From NCBI GenBank assembly GCA_022072055.1, contig JAJVIK010000011.1:62001-126000 (forward strand): a stretch of DNA of 64,000 bases, in the 5' to 3' direction. The stretch is from a bacterium (lineage in GTDB: Bacteria > Hinthialibacterota > Hinthialibacteria > OLB16). Position numbers and translations under genes: made by a program. Below are positions 9,089-17,533 of the stretch, piece by piece. How positions within the stretch are numbered: the first letter of the stretch is position 1; every line of letters begins with the position of its first letter. The notes below the pieces were generated by a model, which had not been told where the DNA came from, made no database searches, and saw only the letters and a list, made by a program, of their open reading frames with translations.

Positions 9089-10230
9089 GAGTGTTCATGC
9101 TGATCCTGAAGGAGGTGCTCCACCGCAAGGTGAATTTCCTCCTAAGCGCCCTGGGTGTGGTCGCCGCGGTCGCCATCCTGGTGGCTTTCTTCACCACCGG
9201 GGAAGCCTCGAAGGTGGAGACCACCCGACTGATGCGTGACATCGGATACAACCTGAGGATCATTCCCAAGAACACGGAGATGGAGACCTTCTGGACCGCC
9301 GGATATTCCGAGGAAACCATGCCGGAGGAATATGTCCGGCGTTTCTTGGAGAAGAAAGCCCTTTCCTACGCGCATCTGCTGGCCACGCTGCAACGAAGGA
9401 TCGACTGGAACGGCGGTCCGGTTCTGCTCACGGGGATTGCCTCCGAGGTGGACATGGAAAACCGGAAGAAAAGCCCGATGATCTTCGAGGTCAAAGAGGG
9501 AGAACTCCATGTTGGTTTCGAAACCGCCAAGCGCCTGGGCCTGAGGGCCGGGGAGGAAGTCGGGTTCATGGGGAAAAAGTTCCGAGTGGCGAGCGCCCTG
9601 GCGGAAACCGGGAGCTTGGATGACCTCCGGGTCTATGCCCGCCTGTCGGATGTGCAGGAGCTCCTGGGACTGTCGGGGCAGATTAATGAAATCAAGGCGC
9701 TCGAATGCCTCTGCAAGGACCCGAACATCAACAACCTTGCCATGCTCCGAGAGGACCTGGCGAAGATTCTGCCGGAGGCCAAGGTGGTGCGGCTGGAGCC
9801 GATTGCCGAGGCGCGCGAGAAGCAGCGTTTTCTCGTGGAGAACACCTTCGCGATGCTCTTGCCCGTGATCATGGTCTTGTGCGCCCTTTGGGTAGGGGCG
9901 CTCGCGGTGTTGAACACTCGGGAAAGACAGACTGAGATCGGAATCCTGCGCGCGCTGGGGTATGGTTCCCGAACCATCTCCAGCCTGTTCCTGGGGAAGG
10001 CCATCCTGGTTGGGATCCTGGGGGCCGCCCTGGGGTTTGTTTGCGGGACAGCGGTGGCGATGCAATATGGGCCGGAGATTTTCAAGGTGACTCCCGGGAT
10101 TGTCCGGGCTGACTATCGACTGCTGATCCTGGCATTGCTCGCGGCCCCTCTGTTCACCGCGCTTTCCGCCTTCATTCCCACAATGGCGGCGGTGACACGG
10201 GATCCGGCGGCGACACTCCGGGTGGAATAG
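9085..10230 (+). CDS. FtsX-like ABC transporter permease (MacB-type)
   Basis: 381 residues. An N-terminal helix (VNFLLSALGVVAAVAILVAFF) is followed by a MacB periplasmic core-like domain (about 45-260) and three C-terminal helices of the FtsX domain, including ERQTEIGILRALGYGSRTI, the cytoplasmic loop typical of LolC/E and MacB permeases. It starts inside the stop of the preceding gene (ATGA) with GGGAGG upstream. FtsX permeases need an ATPase; none is encoded next to this gene, so it either borrows one from elsewhere or works in a non-canonical pair. Substrate unknown. Confidence 0.85.
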   Translation: MRVFMLILKEVLHRKVNFLLSALGVVAAVAILVAFFTTGEASKVETTRLMRDIGYNLRIIPKNTEMETFWTAGYSEETMPEEYVRRFLEKKALSYAHLLATLQRRIDWNGGPVLLTGIASEVDMENRKKSPMIFEVKEGELHVGFETAKRLGLRAGEEVGFMGKKFRVASALAETGSLDDLRVYARLSDVQELLGLSGQINEIKALECLCKDPNINNLAMLREDLAKILPEAKVVRLEPIAEAREKQRFLVENTFAMLLPVIMVLCALWVGALAVLNTRERQTEIGILRALGYGSRTISSLFLGKAILVGILGAALGFVCGTAVAMQYGPEIFKVTPGIVRADYRLLILALLAAPLFTALSAFIPTMAAVTRDPAATLRVE

Positions 10231-10327
10231 TCTGAACTCTTGCCGCCCAAGGGATTTCGGAACGCCTGACAGTCCAGCCGGCGCGCCGCTAACCCCCTTA
10301 CGGCTAAGGCGAACATGGAGGAGGAAA

Positions 10328-11701
10328 GTGAGAATTGTCCTAGCAGGGATTGTGTGGCTCTGTGCGTGGTCCGCAACGCGCGCCGTGGCCGAGGATTGGC
10401 CAACCCATCGCCATGATTTCGCGCGTTCGGGGATTACCGCCGAGACCCTTCGGCTCCCGCTTCAAGCAAGCTGGGTCCATGTGGCCAAACTTCCGCCACA
10501 ACCGGCTTGGCCGGGACCCGCGCGCTCGGATGGGTGGCACAAGGTGGAGAATTTGAAACCCCGAGTGATCTTTGATTGGGCCTATCACTTGGTGGCCGCC
10601 GGAGGCGCGGTCTTCTATGGGTCTTCCGCGAATGACAAGGTTTACGCCCTGGATTCAGCGACCGGCAAGGAGCGCTGGAGCTTCTTCACCGAGGGACCGG
10701 TGCGCTTGGCCCCGACCTATTCGCAGGGCAAGCTTTTTGTCGGCGCGGATGATGGACGTGTCTACTGCCTGGAGGCCGCCGACGGGAATCTCATATGGGA
10801 GTTTGACGCCGCCCCCTCGCGGACCCGTCTTCCCGGAAACAACCGGTTGATGTCCCTTTGGCCGGTTCGATCCGGGGTGGTGGTTCAAGGCCAGAACGCC
10901 TATTTCACCGCGGGCCTGTTTCCCTTCGAAGGGGCTTCGCTTTGCGCGGTTCAGGTCGCGGATGGCAAGGAGCTCTGGAGACATCCGGTTACCGGGATGG
11001 CCCCGCAAGGCTATCTCCTGGCCTCCAGCGAGCGCCTGTTCATGCCGACAGGGCGCGGAACCCCCTATGTCTTCGACAAGAAATCGGGCGAGTTCCTGTA
11101 CACCATCGAAGGCTCGGGTGGAACTTTCTGTCTACTCACCGGGGATCAGTTGATTTATGGCCCAGGGAAGACGGGGGAGCTTGACGCCTTCCAGCCGGGC
11201 GATCGGGATGAGGTCGCCACCTTCCAGGGCAACCAGATGATTGTGACAGGAGACAAATCCTTCCTCCACACGGACACCGAGTTGCGCGCCATCGACCGGA
11301 CCCGCTACATGGAGATCTCCCTCCGCAGGGCGGAGGCATTGAGGCGGGCGGAAGATTTCAAGAAGGAAAGCCGAACCCAAGAGCGCGACGGGAACACCGA
11401 GGCCGCCGAGAAGTCGCGCGCCCGGCAGCGCGAGCTGGAGGCTAAGGCCAACGAGCTCGCCGCCGAGCTGCCGAAGTGCGTGCTGTGGAGCAAGGAGTGC
11501 GCTCACCCCTACTCTCTGATTCTCGCGGGCGAGACGCTCTTCGCCGGGGGGACCGATAGTGTCGGGGGGTTTTCGACCGAAACCGGGGAGCAAGTCTGGC
11601 GCGCCGATGTGGTGGGCCGCGCGCTCGACCTCGCGGTTGCGGACGGCAGACTCTATGTCAGCACCGACAAGGGGAGAATCCATGCTTTTGCGACAAATTG
11701 A
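10328..11701 (+). CDS. exported PQQ-type beta-propeller protein
   Basis: 457 residues starting at GTG with a strong GGAGGAGG ribosome site 4-6 bases upstream. Signal peptide 1-21 (ending AVA-EDWPTHRHD). The mature protein contains several PQQ/BamB-like blades (YALDSATGKERWSF, YCLEAADGNLIWEF, CAVQVADGKELWRH, GGFSTETGEQVWRA, YVSTDKGRIHAF). An unusual feature is a highly charged helical insertion (about residues 330-380, Arg/Glu/Ala rich, e.g. RARQRELEAKANELAAELP) between two blades, which is not part of the propeller. Similar helix-interrupted PQQ proteins occur in planctomycetes. No PQQ-dehydrogenase catalytic residues were identified, so a scaffolding or binding role is as likely as oxidation. 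It precedes the LamG/PQQ gene by 43 bases on the same strand. Confidence 0.85.
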   Translation: MRIVLAGIVWLCAWSATRAVAEDWPTHRHDFARSGITAETLRLPLQASWVHVAKLPPQPAWPGPARSDGWHKVENLKPRVIFDWAYHLVAAGGAVFYGSSANDKVYALDSATGKERWSFFTEGPVRLAPTYSQGKLFVGADDGRVYCLEAADGNLIWEFDAAPSRTRLPGNNRLMSLWPVRSGVVVQGQNAYFTAGLFPFEGASLCAVQVADGKELWRHPVTGMAPQGYLLASSERLFMPTGRGTPYVFDKKSGEFLYTIEGSGGTFCLLTGDQLIYGPGKTGELDAFQPGDRDEVATFQGNQMIVTGDKSFLHTDTELRAIDRTRYMEISLRRAEALRRAEDFKKESRTQERDGNTEAAEKSRARQRELEAKANELAAELPKCVLWSKECAHPYSLILAGETLFAGGTDSVGGFSTETGEQVWRADVVGRALDLAVADGRLYVSTDKGRIHAFATN

Positions 11702-11744
11702 CCGCACGGCGCCCGCGAGACAAGAAACGACCTGGAGGCTTCTG

Positions 11745-14549
11745 ATGCCCTATCGATTCATGACCCTTTTGAGTCTTTCCCTGGCGTGTCTCCTTCACGC
11801 CGTCACCGTCAGGGCCGAGGGCTGCATCGCCCGCTGGCGCTTCGAGAAGGATCGACTCGCGGGCAACTCGCTCCCCGCCGCGGAAGGACAGGGAGCTATT
11901 CAGATCACCGGTCCGGTCACTTGGGGCGCGGCGGAGGATGCGCTTCCCTGTCTGTACATCGATCAGCGCGACAACAAGGTCGAGGTCCAGGGGGTGGGAG
12001 AGGCTCTCTCCGCCCTCCGGGAGGGCTTTTCGGTCGAAGCTTGGGTGAACATCGACAAGACCACCGAGTGGTCCGGGATCATCGGGCAGCTCTCCGGCAA
12101 CAAAGGCTGGCAGCTCGGCTATCGTCAGTCGAATTTCAGCTTCGGAGTGTCCACCGAGAATGTCGGCGAGATTCGTCACTTTCGGGCGCGTGAGAGCCTG
12201 GAGTGGGGGCGCTGGTATCATGTGGTGGGGACTCACGACGGCAAGGAGACCCGACTTTATGTGAATGGCAGACTCGCGAACGCGAGCCAAGCGTGTCCGG
12301 GTCGGATGCTTGCCCCCGCGGACGCGCCGGTTCTGATCGGGACTCGCGAGGATTTTTATGGACGTCTCTGGGTCCATGAGATCGCCCTCCATTCGCGCGC
12401 GCTTTCCGAGGGCGAGGTGGCCGCGCGCTTCCAGGAAAAGCAGGGAAGCCTTCCAACCCACATCCGACCGAAACTGGGGCCGATTCTTACCCGCCTGGAT
12501 GAATCCTCGGTTCGGATCCGCTGGGAGACCGACCGGGAGTGTGTCTCGGAAATCCTGTGGGGGGAGAGCGCCCCGCCGACACGGTCCGCCTGGAAGGACG
12601 CTTCCCCAACGAATCGCCATGAAGCCATCCTGACAGGTTTGGAGGACAAGAAGATTTACCACTACCGGCTCCGGTTTTCGGATGACTCGGGAGCTGTCCG
12701 CCTTTCGCGAATTTTCGAATTTGACTCCAGTCTGGATTACGCGGCCAAACCTTCCCCGGTTCGGGGAGAGCCGTTCCCCGCCGACGAACTCTCCCCAATC
12801 TACTCTCGGGTGGCTGAACGCATCCTCGCCGAAACCGGCGTCCATCGCGGATACTGCCTTGTTCTGGATGCTGGGAAAGGGCGATTGGCTCATGCCCTCG
12901 CGGAACGATCTGAACTCAAGGTGGTCTGTCTGGAAGAGGATCGCGCCTTGGTGGACGCGGGTCGAACCGCCCTGGACCAGATCGGAGCGTATGGAACCCG
13001 AATCACCTTTCAACGGGCAGATTCGGAGAAACTTCCGTTTCCGGATTACCTGTTCAATCTGATTGTATCGGATGGCGCGCTGGTTTCCGGGAAGCTTCCG
13101 AAGTCCTCCGCGGAGGTGGCCCGGGCGCTACGCCCTTCGGGAGGTGTTTTGGCCTTGGAAGCCCCCAAGGAATCCGCGGAAGCCCTCAAGGCATGGTGGG
13201 AGAATCCATCCGCGCCTGAGTTCACCGTGGAGAAAACCGAAAATGGGGCGCTCCGGGTTCGTCGCGGAGACCTGCCGGGAGGTGGCGAATGGACCCACCA
13301 GTACGCCGACCCCGGCAACACAGCGTGCAGCCTGGACCAGCATGTCAAGGGAAACCTGGAGGTCCTGTGGTTCGGGCGACCCGGTCCGCGTCCGATGGTG
13401 GATCGCGGCACGCGCTCCCCGGCGCCGCTTTCGAGGAACGGGATGCTCTTTGTGCAGGGAGACCGGCTCCTCTTCGGCATGGACGCCTACAACGGGTCGA
13501 TCTACTGGTCGGTCAATGTTCCCGAACTCCGCCGAGCCAACATGCCTCGTGATGGAAGCAACATGACTCTTTCGGATGATGGCCTTTTTGTGGCCGTTCG
13601 CGAGTCGTGCTGGAAGTTCGACCCGGAGAGCGGAGAAGTCCTGGCGGTCTGGCCCGCCGCGCCGGAAACCCCTCGGGATGACTTCGATTGGGGCTATATC
13701 GCCTTGGTCGGCGGACAACTCCTGGGCAGCGCGGTCCGAAGGGGAGCGTTGTTCATTGGCGCAGATGGGGAGTGGTATGACCGGACCGATGAGGAATCCC
13801 TTAAGGTCACCAGCGACACCCTCTTTGCCCTGAGTTCCAAAACCGGCGAACGACTCTGGGAGTACCGCAAAGGTCTGATCATCAACCCCACGATCTGCGC
13901 GAGCGAGACGGCGGTCTATTTCCTCGAATCCCGGAACCCATCGCTCCTCGCCGGGGAGGACCGTAGGATCGGCGACGAGCTCTTCACGGACCAGTTCCAA
14001 GTGGCGCTGGATATCCGGACGGGAAAGGTCCTGTGGGAGAAGTCGGTCCGTTTCGAGGGCGGGAGCTGGGTCTTGTACCAGGTTTACGCCAAGGACACGC
14101 TCGTGGTGTTGGCCACCACCGACAAATACCATCTCCACGGCATCGACGCCCGATCCGGAGACTCGCTTTGGGAGCAGCATTACAGCTGGAGGAAGGACAA
14201 CCACGGCGGCTCGATGCAGCATCCGGTGGTCATTGAAGGGACGATCTTCGCGGAGCCGAACGCTTACGAACTCCGGACCGGCAAGCTGGTTCGAGAGAAC
14301 ATACCCCAGAGGGACAAGTGCGGCACCATGTCCGGGGCAGCCAATGCGATTGTCTGCCGCGATTACTACCACACAATCTGGGACCTGGAGACCGACACTT
14401 GGACTCAGCTCGAAGGTGTCCGAGCGGGCTGCTGGCTCAACATCCTTCCGGTTGGGGGGATTGTGGTCGCGCCTGAGGCGAGCTCGGGGTGCTTCTGCGA
14501 CCACCCGATCCAGACTTCGATTGCGTTCCTGCCGAAGGAGAAGGATTGA
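11745..14549 (+). CDS. exported LamG / FN3-like / methyltransferase-like / PQQ propeller fusion
   Basis: 934 residues; ATG 11745 has GGAGG seven bases upstream and gives a clean signal peptide (to VRA-EGCIA). Order: LamG/concanavalin-like domain (about 24-225, GFSVEAWVNIDKTTEWSGII, WYHVVGTHDGKETRLYVNG); a fibronectin/purple-acid-phosphatase N-terminal-like module (about 240-325, SSVRIRWETD, IYHYRLRFSDD); a class I methyltransferase-like domain (about 345-500) with motif I VLDAGKGRL at 373-381 and a late ARALRPSGGVLALEAP; then PQQ-like blades to the end (YALSSKTGERLWEYRKG type repeats). A secreted methyltransferase has no obvious S-adenosylmethionine supply, so the domain may bind something else or be a relic. 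Probably cotranscribed with the preceding PQQ gene. Confidence 0.85.
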   Translation: MPYRFMTLLSLSLACLLHAVTVRAEGCIARWRFEKDRLAGNSLPAAEGQGAIQITGPVTWGAAEDALPCLYIDQRDNKVEVQGVGEALSALREGFSVEAWVNIDKTTEWSGIIGQLSGNKGWQLGYRQSNFSFGVSTENVGEIRHFRARESLEWGRWYHVVGTHDGKETRLYVNGRLANASQACPGRMLAPADAPVLIGTREDFYGRLWVHEIALHSRALSEGEVAARFQEKQGSLPTHIRPKLGPILTRLDESSVRIRWETDRECVSEILWGESAPPTRSAWKDASPTNRHEAILTGLEDKKIYHYRLRFSDDSGAVRLSRIFEFDSSLDYAAKPSPVRGEPFPADELSPIYSRVAERILAETGVHRGYCLVLDAGKGRLAHALAERSELKVVCLEEDRALVDAGRTALDQIGAYGTRITFQRADSEKLPFPDYLFNLIVSDGALVSGKLPKSSAEVARALRPSGGVLALEAPKESAEALKAWWENPSAPEFTVEKTENGALRVRRGDLPGGGEWTHQYADPGNTACSLDQHVKGNLEVLWFGRPGPRPMVDRGTRSPAPLSRNGMLFVQGDRLLFGMDAYNGSIYWSVNVPELRRANMPRDGSNMTLSDDGLFVAVRESCWKFDPESGEVLAVWPAAPETPRDDFDWGYIALVGGQLLGSAVRRGALFIGADGEWYDRTDEESLKVTSDTLFALSSKTGERLWEYRKGLIINPTICASETAVYFLESRNPSLLAGEDRRIGDELFTDQFQVALDIRTGKVLWEKSVRFEGGSWVLYQVYAKDTLVVLATTDKYHLHGIDARSGDSLWEQHYSWRKDNHGGSMQHPVVIEGTIFAEPNAYELRTGKLVRENIPQRDKCGTMSGAANAIVCRDYYHTIWDLETDTWTQLEGVRAGCWLNILPVGGIVVAPEASSGCFCDHPIQTSIAFLPKEKD

Positions 14550-14564
14550 CCGGCAGCGTCGAAT

Positions 14565-15968
14565 TCAGGCGAGCGCCTCACGGATCACGTGGCCGTGAAC
14601 ATCGGTGAGGCGGCGGTCGATCCCATTGTGCCGGAAGGTCAGCCGCTCGTGATCGATACCGAGCAGGTGCAGCACGGTGGCGTGCAGGTCATAGCAGTAC
14701 ATGGGATTCTCGACCGCCTTGTAGGACCACTCATCGCTGGCCCCATGGGAAACTCCGCCCTTGAAGCCCCCTCCAGCCGCCCATGAGGTGAAGGTGAAGG
14801 GATTGTGGTCCCGCCCCGCGCTGCCTTGGCTGCAGGGCATCCGCCCGAACTCGGTGGTCCAGATGACAATCGTGTCCTCCAGCATGCCGCGTGACTTGAG
14901 GTCTTTGATCAGCGCGGCCGTGGGCTTGTCCATGCTTGCGGCCATGTCGCCGTGATCCTTGGCCAGGTTTTCGTGGGAATCCCAGTTCCGGCGCGGGTGG
15001 CCGTTATCCGCTCCGCTCCAGACCTGAACAAACCGGACCCCGCGCTCAAGCAGGCGACGAGCCACCAGACAGTTCCTGCCGAATTCGGCCGTCGGCTCCT
15101 CATCGAGTCCATACAGCTTCCGAGTCGCCTCGCTCTCTCCGGTAAGATCGAGCGCCTCCGGGGCGCTGAGCTGCAGCTTCGCGGCAAGTTCGTAGGACTT
15201 AATGCGGGCTTCCAGACGCGAGTCGCCCGGATGGGAGGCTTCATGCTCCTTGTTGAGGTTGGCCAGAAGCGCGAGGCCTTCGCGATCGACTTCCTCGGTC
15301 ACAAAGCTCTCTTCCGGCGGGTATAGGTCTGCGATGGGGCGCTCCGCGTTGGGGTATATCATGGTCCCTTGATGGCTCGCGGGGAGGAATCCGGAGGACC
15401 AATTCTTGGGCCCATTGGGCGCGAAACCGCGCGAGTCGGGGAGCACCACGAAGGTCGGAAGATCCTCGTTCAGGCTTCCCAACCCATAGCTCACCCACGA
15501 GCCCATCGAGGGGAAGCCGGGAAGCACGAATCCGGTGGCCTGCATGAATGTGGCGGGGCCATGGACATTTGATTTGGAGATCATCGAGTGGAAGAAGGCA
15601 ATCTCATCCGCGCATGAGGCAATGTGCGGTACAAGGTCGCTCACCCATTTCCCACACTCACCGCGCTGCTTCCACTCCCACGGGGATTTCATCACGAAAC
15701 CCGGGTCGCTCTGGAAGAGCTCGACCTTTTCGCCCGGATCGAAGGCTTGGCCCGCGCGTTCAATCAGCAGGGGTTTGTAATCAAAGGTGTCGACCTGGCT
15801 GGCCGCGCCGGACATGAAGAGTTGAACCACCCGCTTGGCCTTGGCGGGATGGTGAAGGCCGGTTCCCGGAATGGTTCCCGCGAGCAATCCCTCGCGGGAG
15901 AGGAGGTCGGCCAGGGCGATTCCGCCGAGTCCGCCACCGAGCTTCCAAAGGAACCCCCGACGGTTCAT
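14565..15968 (-). CDS. DUF1501 Tat-exported protein
   Basis: 467 residues. The twin-arginine leader NRRGFLWKLGGGLGG marks export in a folded state. The body is DUF1501, an alkaline-phosphatase/sulfatase-fold family (VVQLFMSGAASQVDTFDYKP, SNVHGPATFMQATGFVLPG, VIWTTEFGRMPCSQGSAGRD, LLGIDHERLTFRHNGIDRRL). The family is abundant in planctomycetes and generally paired with DUF1549/DUF1553 proteins; its substrate is not established. It is the last gene of the trpS-scpA-scpB transcript, starting inside the scpB stop codon (ATGA at 15965-15968), and is not directly next to a DUF1549 partner. Confidence 0.92.
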   Translation of the reverse strand: MNRRGFLWKLGGGLGGIALADLLSREGLLAGTIPGTGLHHPAKAKRVVQLFMSGAASQVDTFDYKPLLIERAGQAFDPGEKVELFQSDPGFVMKSPWEWKQRGECGKWVSDLVPHIASCADEIAFFHSMISKSNVHGPATFMQATGFVLPGFPSMGSWVSYGLGSLNEDLPTFVVLPDSRGFAPNGPKNWSSGFLPASHQGTMIYPNAERPIADLYPPEESFVTEEVDREGLALLANLNKEHEASHPGDSRLEARIKSYELAAKLQLSAPEALDLTGESEATRKLYGLDEEPTAEFGRNCLVARRLLERGVRFVQVWSGADNGHPRRNWDSHENLAKDHGDMAASMDKPTAALIKDLKSRGMLEDTIVIWTTEFGRMPCSQGSAGRDHNPFTFTSWAAGGGFKGGVSHGASDEWSYKAVENPMYCYDLHATVLHLLGIDHERLTFRHNGIDRRLTDVHGHVIREALA

Positions 15969-16582
15969 TGGGTGTCCTCCGCTTCCTCAAACGGCTGCTC
16001 TTCAAGGGGCATTTCGCCCCCTTCCCCCGGTTCGCGGCCCTCGGCGCGCTCCTCCACATCCGCGAAGGCTTGGGAAATCTCATCTATTTTGGGAAGTTCC
16101 TTGAGGCTCCGCAAGCCGAAGTGGTGCAGAAAATGTTTGGTGGTCCGGTACAGGAAGGGATGCCCGGGGACATCCTTGCGACCCGAGATCTTGATCAACC
16201 GCCGCTGCAGGAGGGTGTGAATGATCGAGTCCACGTTGACCCCGCGGATGGCCTCGATCTCGGCGCGCGTAATCGGTTCGCGGTAGGCGATCACGGCGAG
16301 AGTCTCCAGCGAGGCCTGGGAAAGAGTTCTCTTCTTGCGGCGGTCCAGGAGCTTGTCCAGATACTCCGCGCTCCCAGGTTTGGTGGCGAGCAGGAATCCC
16401 CCGGCGACCTCGATCAATTGAAGTCCTCGATTCTCATCCGCCGCAAGGTGGGATTGCCACTCCAGAACAACCTCCTTGAGGTTTTCCGGTGTAACGCCCG
16501 GAATCACCTCGGCGAGTCTTTCGACCGTGAGCGGCTCATCAGTGGCGAAGAATAACGCTTCTAAGATGGATTGAAGGGACAT
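15965..16582 (-). CDS. scpB: SMC-Scp complex subunit ScpB
   Basis: 205 residues. The N-terminal winged-helix pair of ScpB is recognisable: LQSILEALFFATDEPLTVERL at the start, then LLATKPGSAEYLDKLLDRRK, SQASLETLAVIAYREPITRA and EIEAIRGVNVDSIIHTLLQR, followed by GRPFLYRTT-like GHPFLYRTTKHFLHHFGLRSL. ScpB binds the SMC-ScpA head complex and acts in chromosome condensation and segregation in the cytoplasm. A glutamate-rich C-terminal tail is extra. It starts six bases after scpA ends and overlaps the DUF1501 start by four bases. Confidence 0.95.
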   Translation of the reverse strand: MSLQSILEALFFATDEPLTVERLAEVIPGVTPENLKEVVLEWQSHLAADENRGLQLIEVAGGFLLATKPGSAEYLDKLLDRRKKRTLSQASLETLAVIAYREPITRAEIEAIRGVNVDSIIHTLLQRRLIKISGRKDVPGHPFLYRTTKHFLHHFGLRSLKELPKIDEISQAFADVEERAEGREPGEGGEMPLEEQPFEEAEDTQ

Positions 16583-16588
16583 TGTGGG

Positions 16589-17533
16589 TTAGTCTCCGTC
16601 TTTGTGGGCGGGGTCATCCATGCCTTCCGGAGGGGCCGTCTCGGCCTCATGAGCAAGGCTTTCCTGCGCGGCATCGGAGCCGGCATACCCCTGGGTGTCG
16701 GTCGTGAAGGCAAGCTCCGCCTCCCCCTCGGAGTCACGGCGCAGGTCGTCGGTCCGATGCAGCCAGATGTCGCCGAGCAGGATTGTCTGTCTGGCTCGCA
16801 CACGGGCCAGGCGGATCAGCTCCAGCAGCGCGAGAAAGGTCACTATCACCTCCGCTCGCGAGCGCATGGTCTGGAGGTAAAGGGTCAGGCACAGCTCGCC
16901 GGTCTCATGGAGGAGGATCTGGAGCTCCGCCATCTTCTCGTCGATGGTGTACTCCTCGCCCTGAATGACCCGGGGTTGCGCGGGTCCGATCTCCTCGAGC
17001 ACTCGCTTGAAGGCGGTGGCGAGGTCATACACATTGACCTCATAGAACTCCACCACCTCCCTCGGCTCGACTGAGGGGGGCGGCTTCTCGCGAAGGTAGA
17101 GTCGGCGACGCTCCTCCTCCGCTTTGCGCAACAGGTCGGCCACCTCGCGGAAGCGCTCGTAGTCCCGGAGACGCGCGATCAGAAGCGCTTGCTCGTCAAT
17201 CGGCTCTTCCTCTTCCTCCTCGGTTTCCGTGGGAAGCAGGGCGCGGGATTTCATCACCAGCAGTTGCCCGGCGATCACAAGGAAATCACCGACCTCGTTG
17301 AGGTCATGCTTCTCCAGGCCGCGCACATAGGCGAGGAACTCATCCGCGATGGTGGCAAGGGAAACCTTGAACAGGTCCACCTTCTGGTCCCGAGCCATGT
17401 CCAGCAGCATGTCGAGCGGACCTTGATAAACCTCCTGGCTGACTCGATAAGCCGAGGGGGCGTAGAGCGAGACCCGATCTTCCGGATGGTCGGCGTCCCG
17501 TGTGGGGGGAGTGGGTTCTGGATTCATGGTCAC
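16589..17533 (-). CDS. scpA: SMC-Scp complex kleisin subunit ScpA
   Basis: 314 residues. The kleisin N-terminus YQGPLDMLLDMARDQKVDLF and the following FLVIAGQLLVMKSRALLP are diagnostic of ScpA; the C-terminal winged helix is present (VIVTFLALLELIRLARVRAR). ScpA bridges the SMC heads and recruits ScpB. Relative to many ScpA proteins (about 250 residues) it has an extra N-terminal segment and an acidic C-terminal tail of about 45 residues. GTG 17533 overlaps the trpS stop (GTGA); ATG 17527, two codons in, is an equally good start. Confidence 0.95.
   Translation of the reverse strand: MTMNPEPTPPTRDADHPEDRVSLYAPSAYRVSQEVYQGPLDMLLDMARDQKVDLFKVSLATIADEFLAYVRGLEKHDLNEVGDFLVIAGQLLVMKSRALLPTETEEEEEEPIDEQALLIARLRDYERFREVADLLRKAEEERRRLYLREKPPPSVEPREVVEFYEVNVYDLATAFKRVLEEIGPAQPRVIQGEEYTIDEKMAELQILLHETGELCLTLYLQTMRSRAEVIVTFLALLELIRLARVRARQTILLGDIWLHRTDDLRRDSEGEAELAFTTDTQGYAGSDAAQESLAHEAETAPPEGMDDPAHKDGD

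Noticed and set aside
11658-14504. Long antisense open frames opposite the LamG/PQQ gene (451 and 458 codons)
   Set aside because: They mirror the GC-rich codons of a well-supported gene on the plus strand, have no recognisable domain and no ribosome site.
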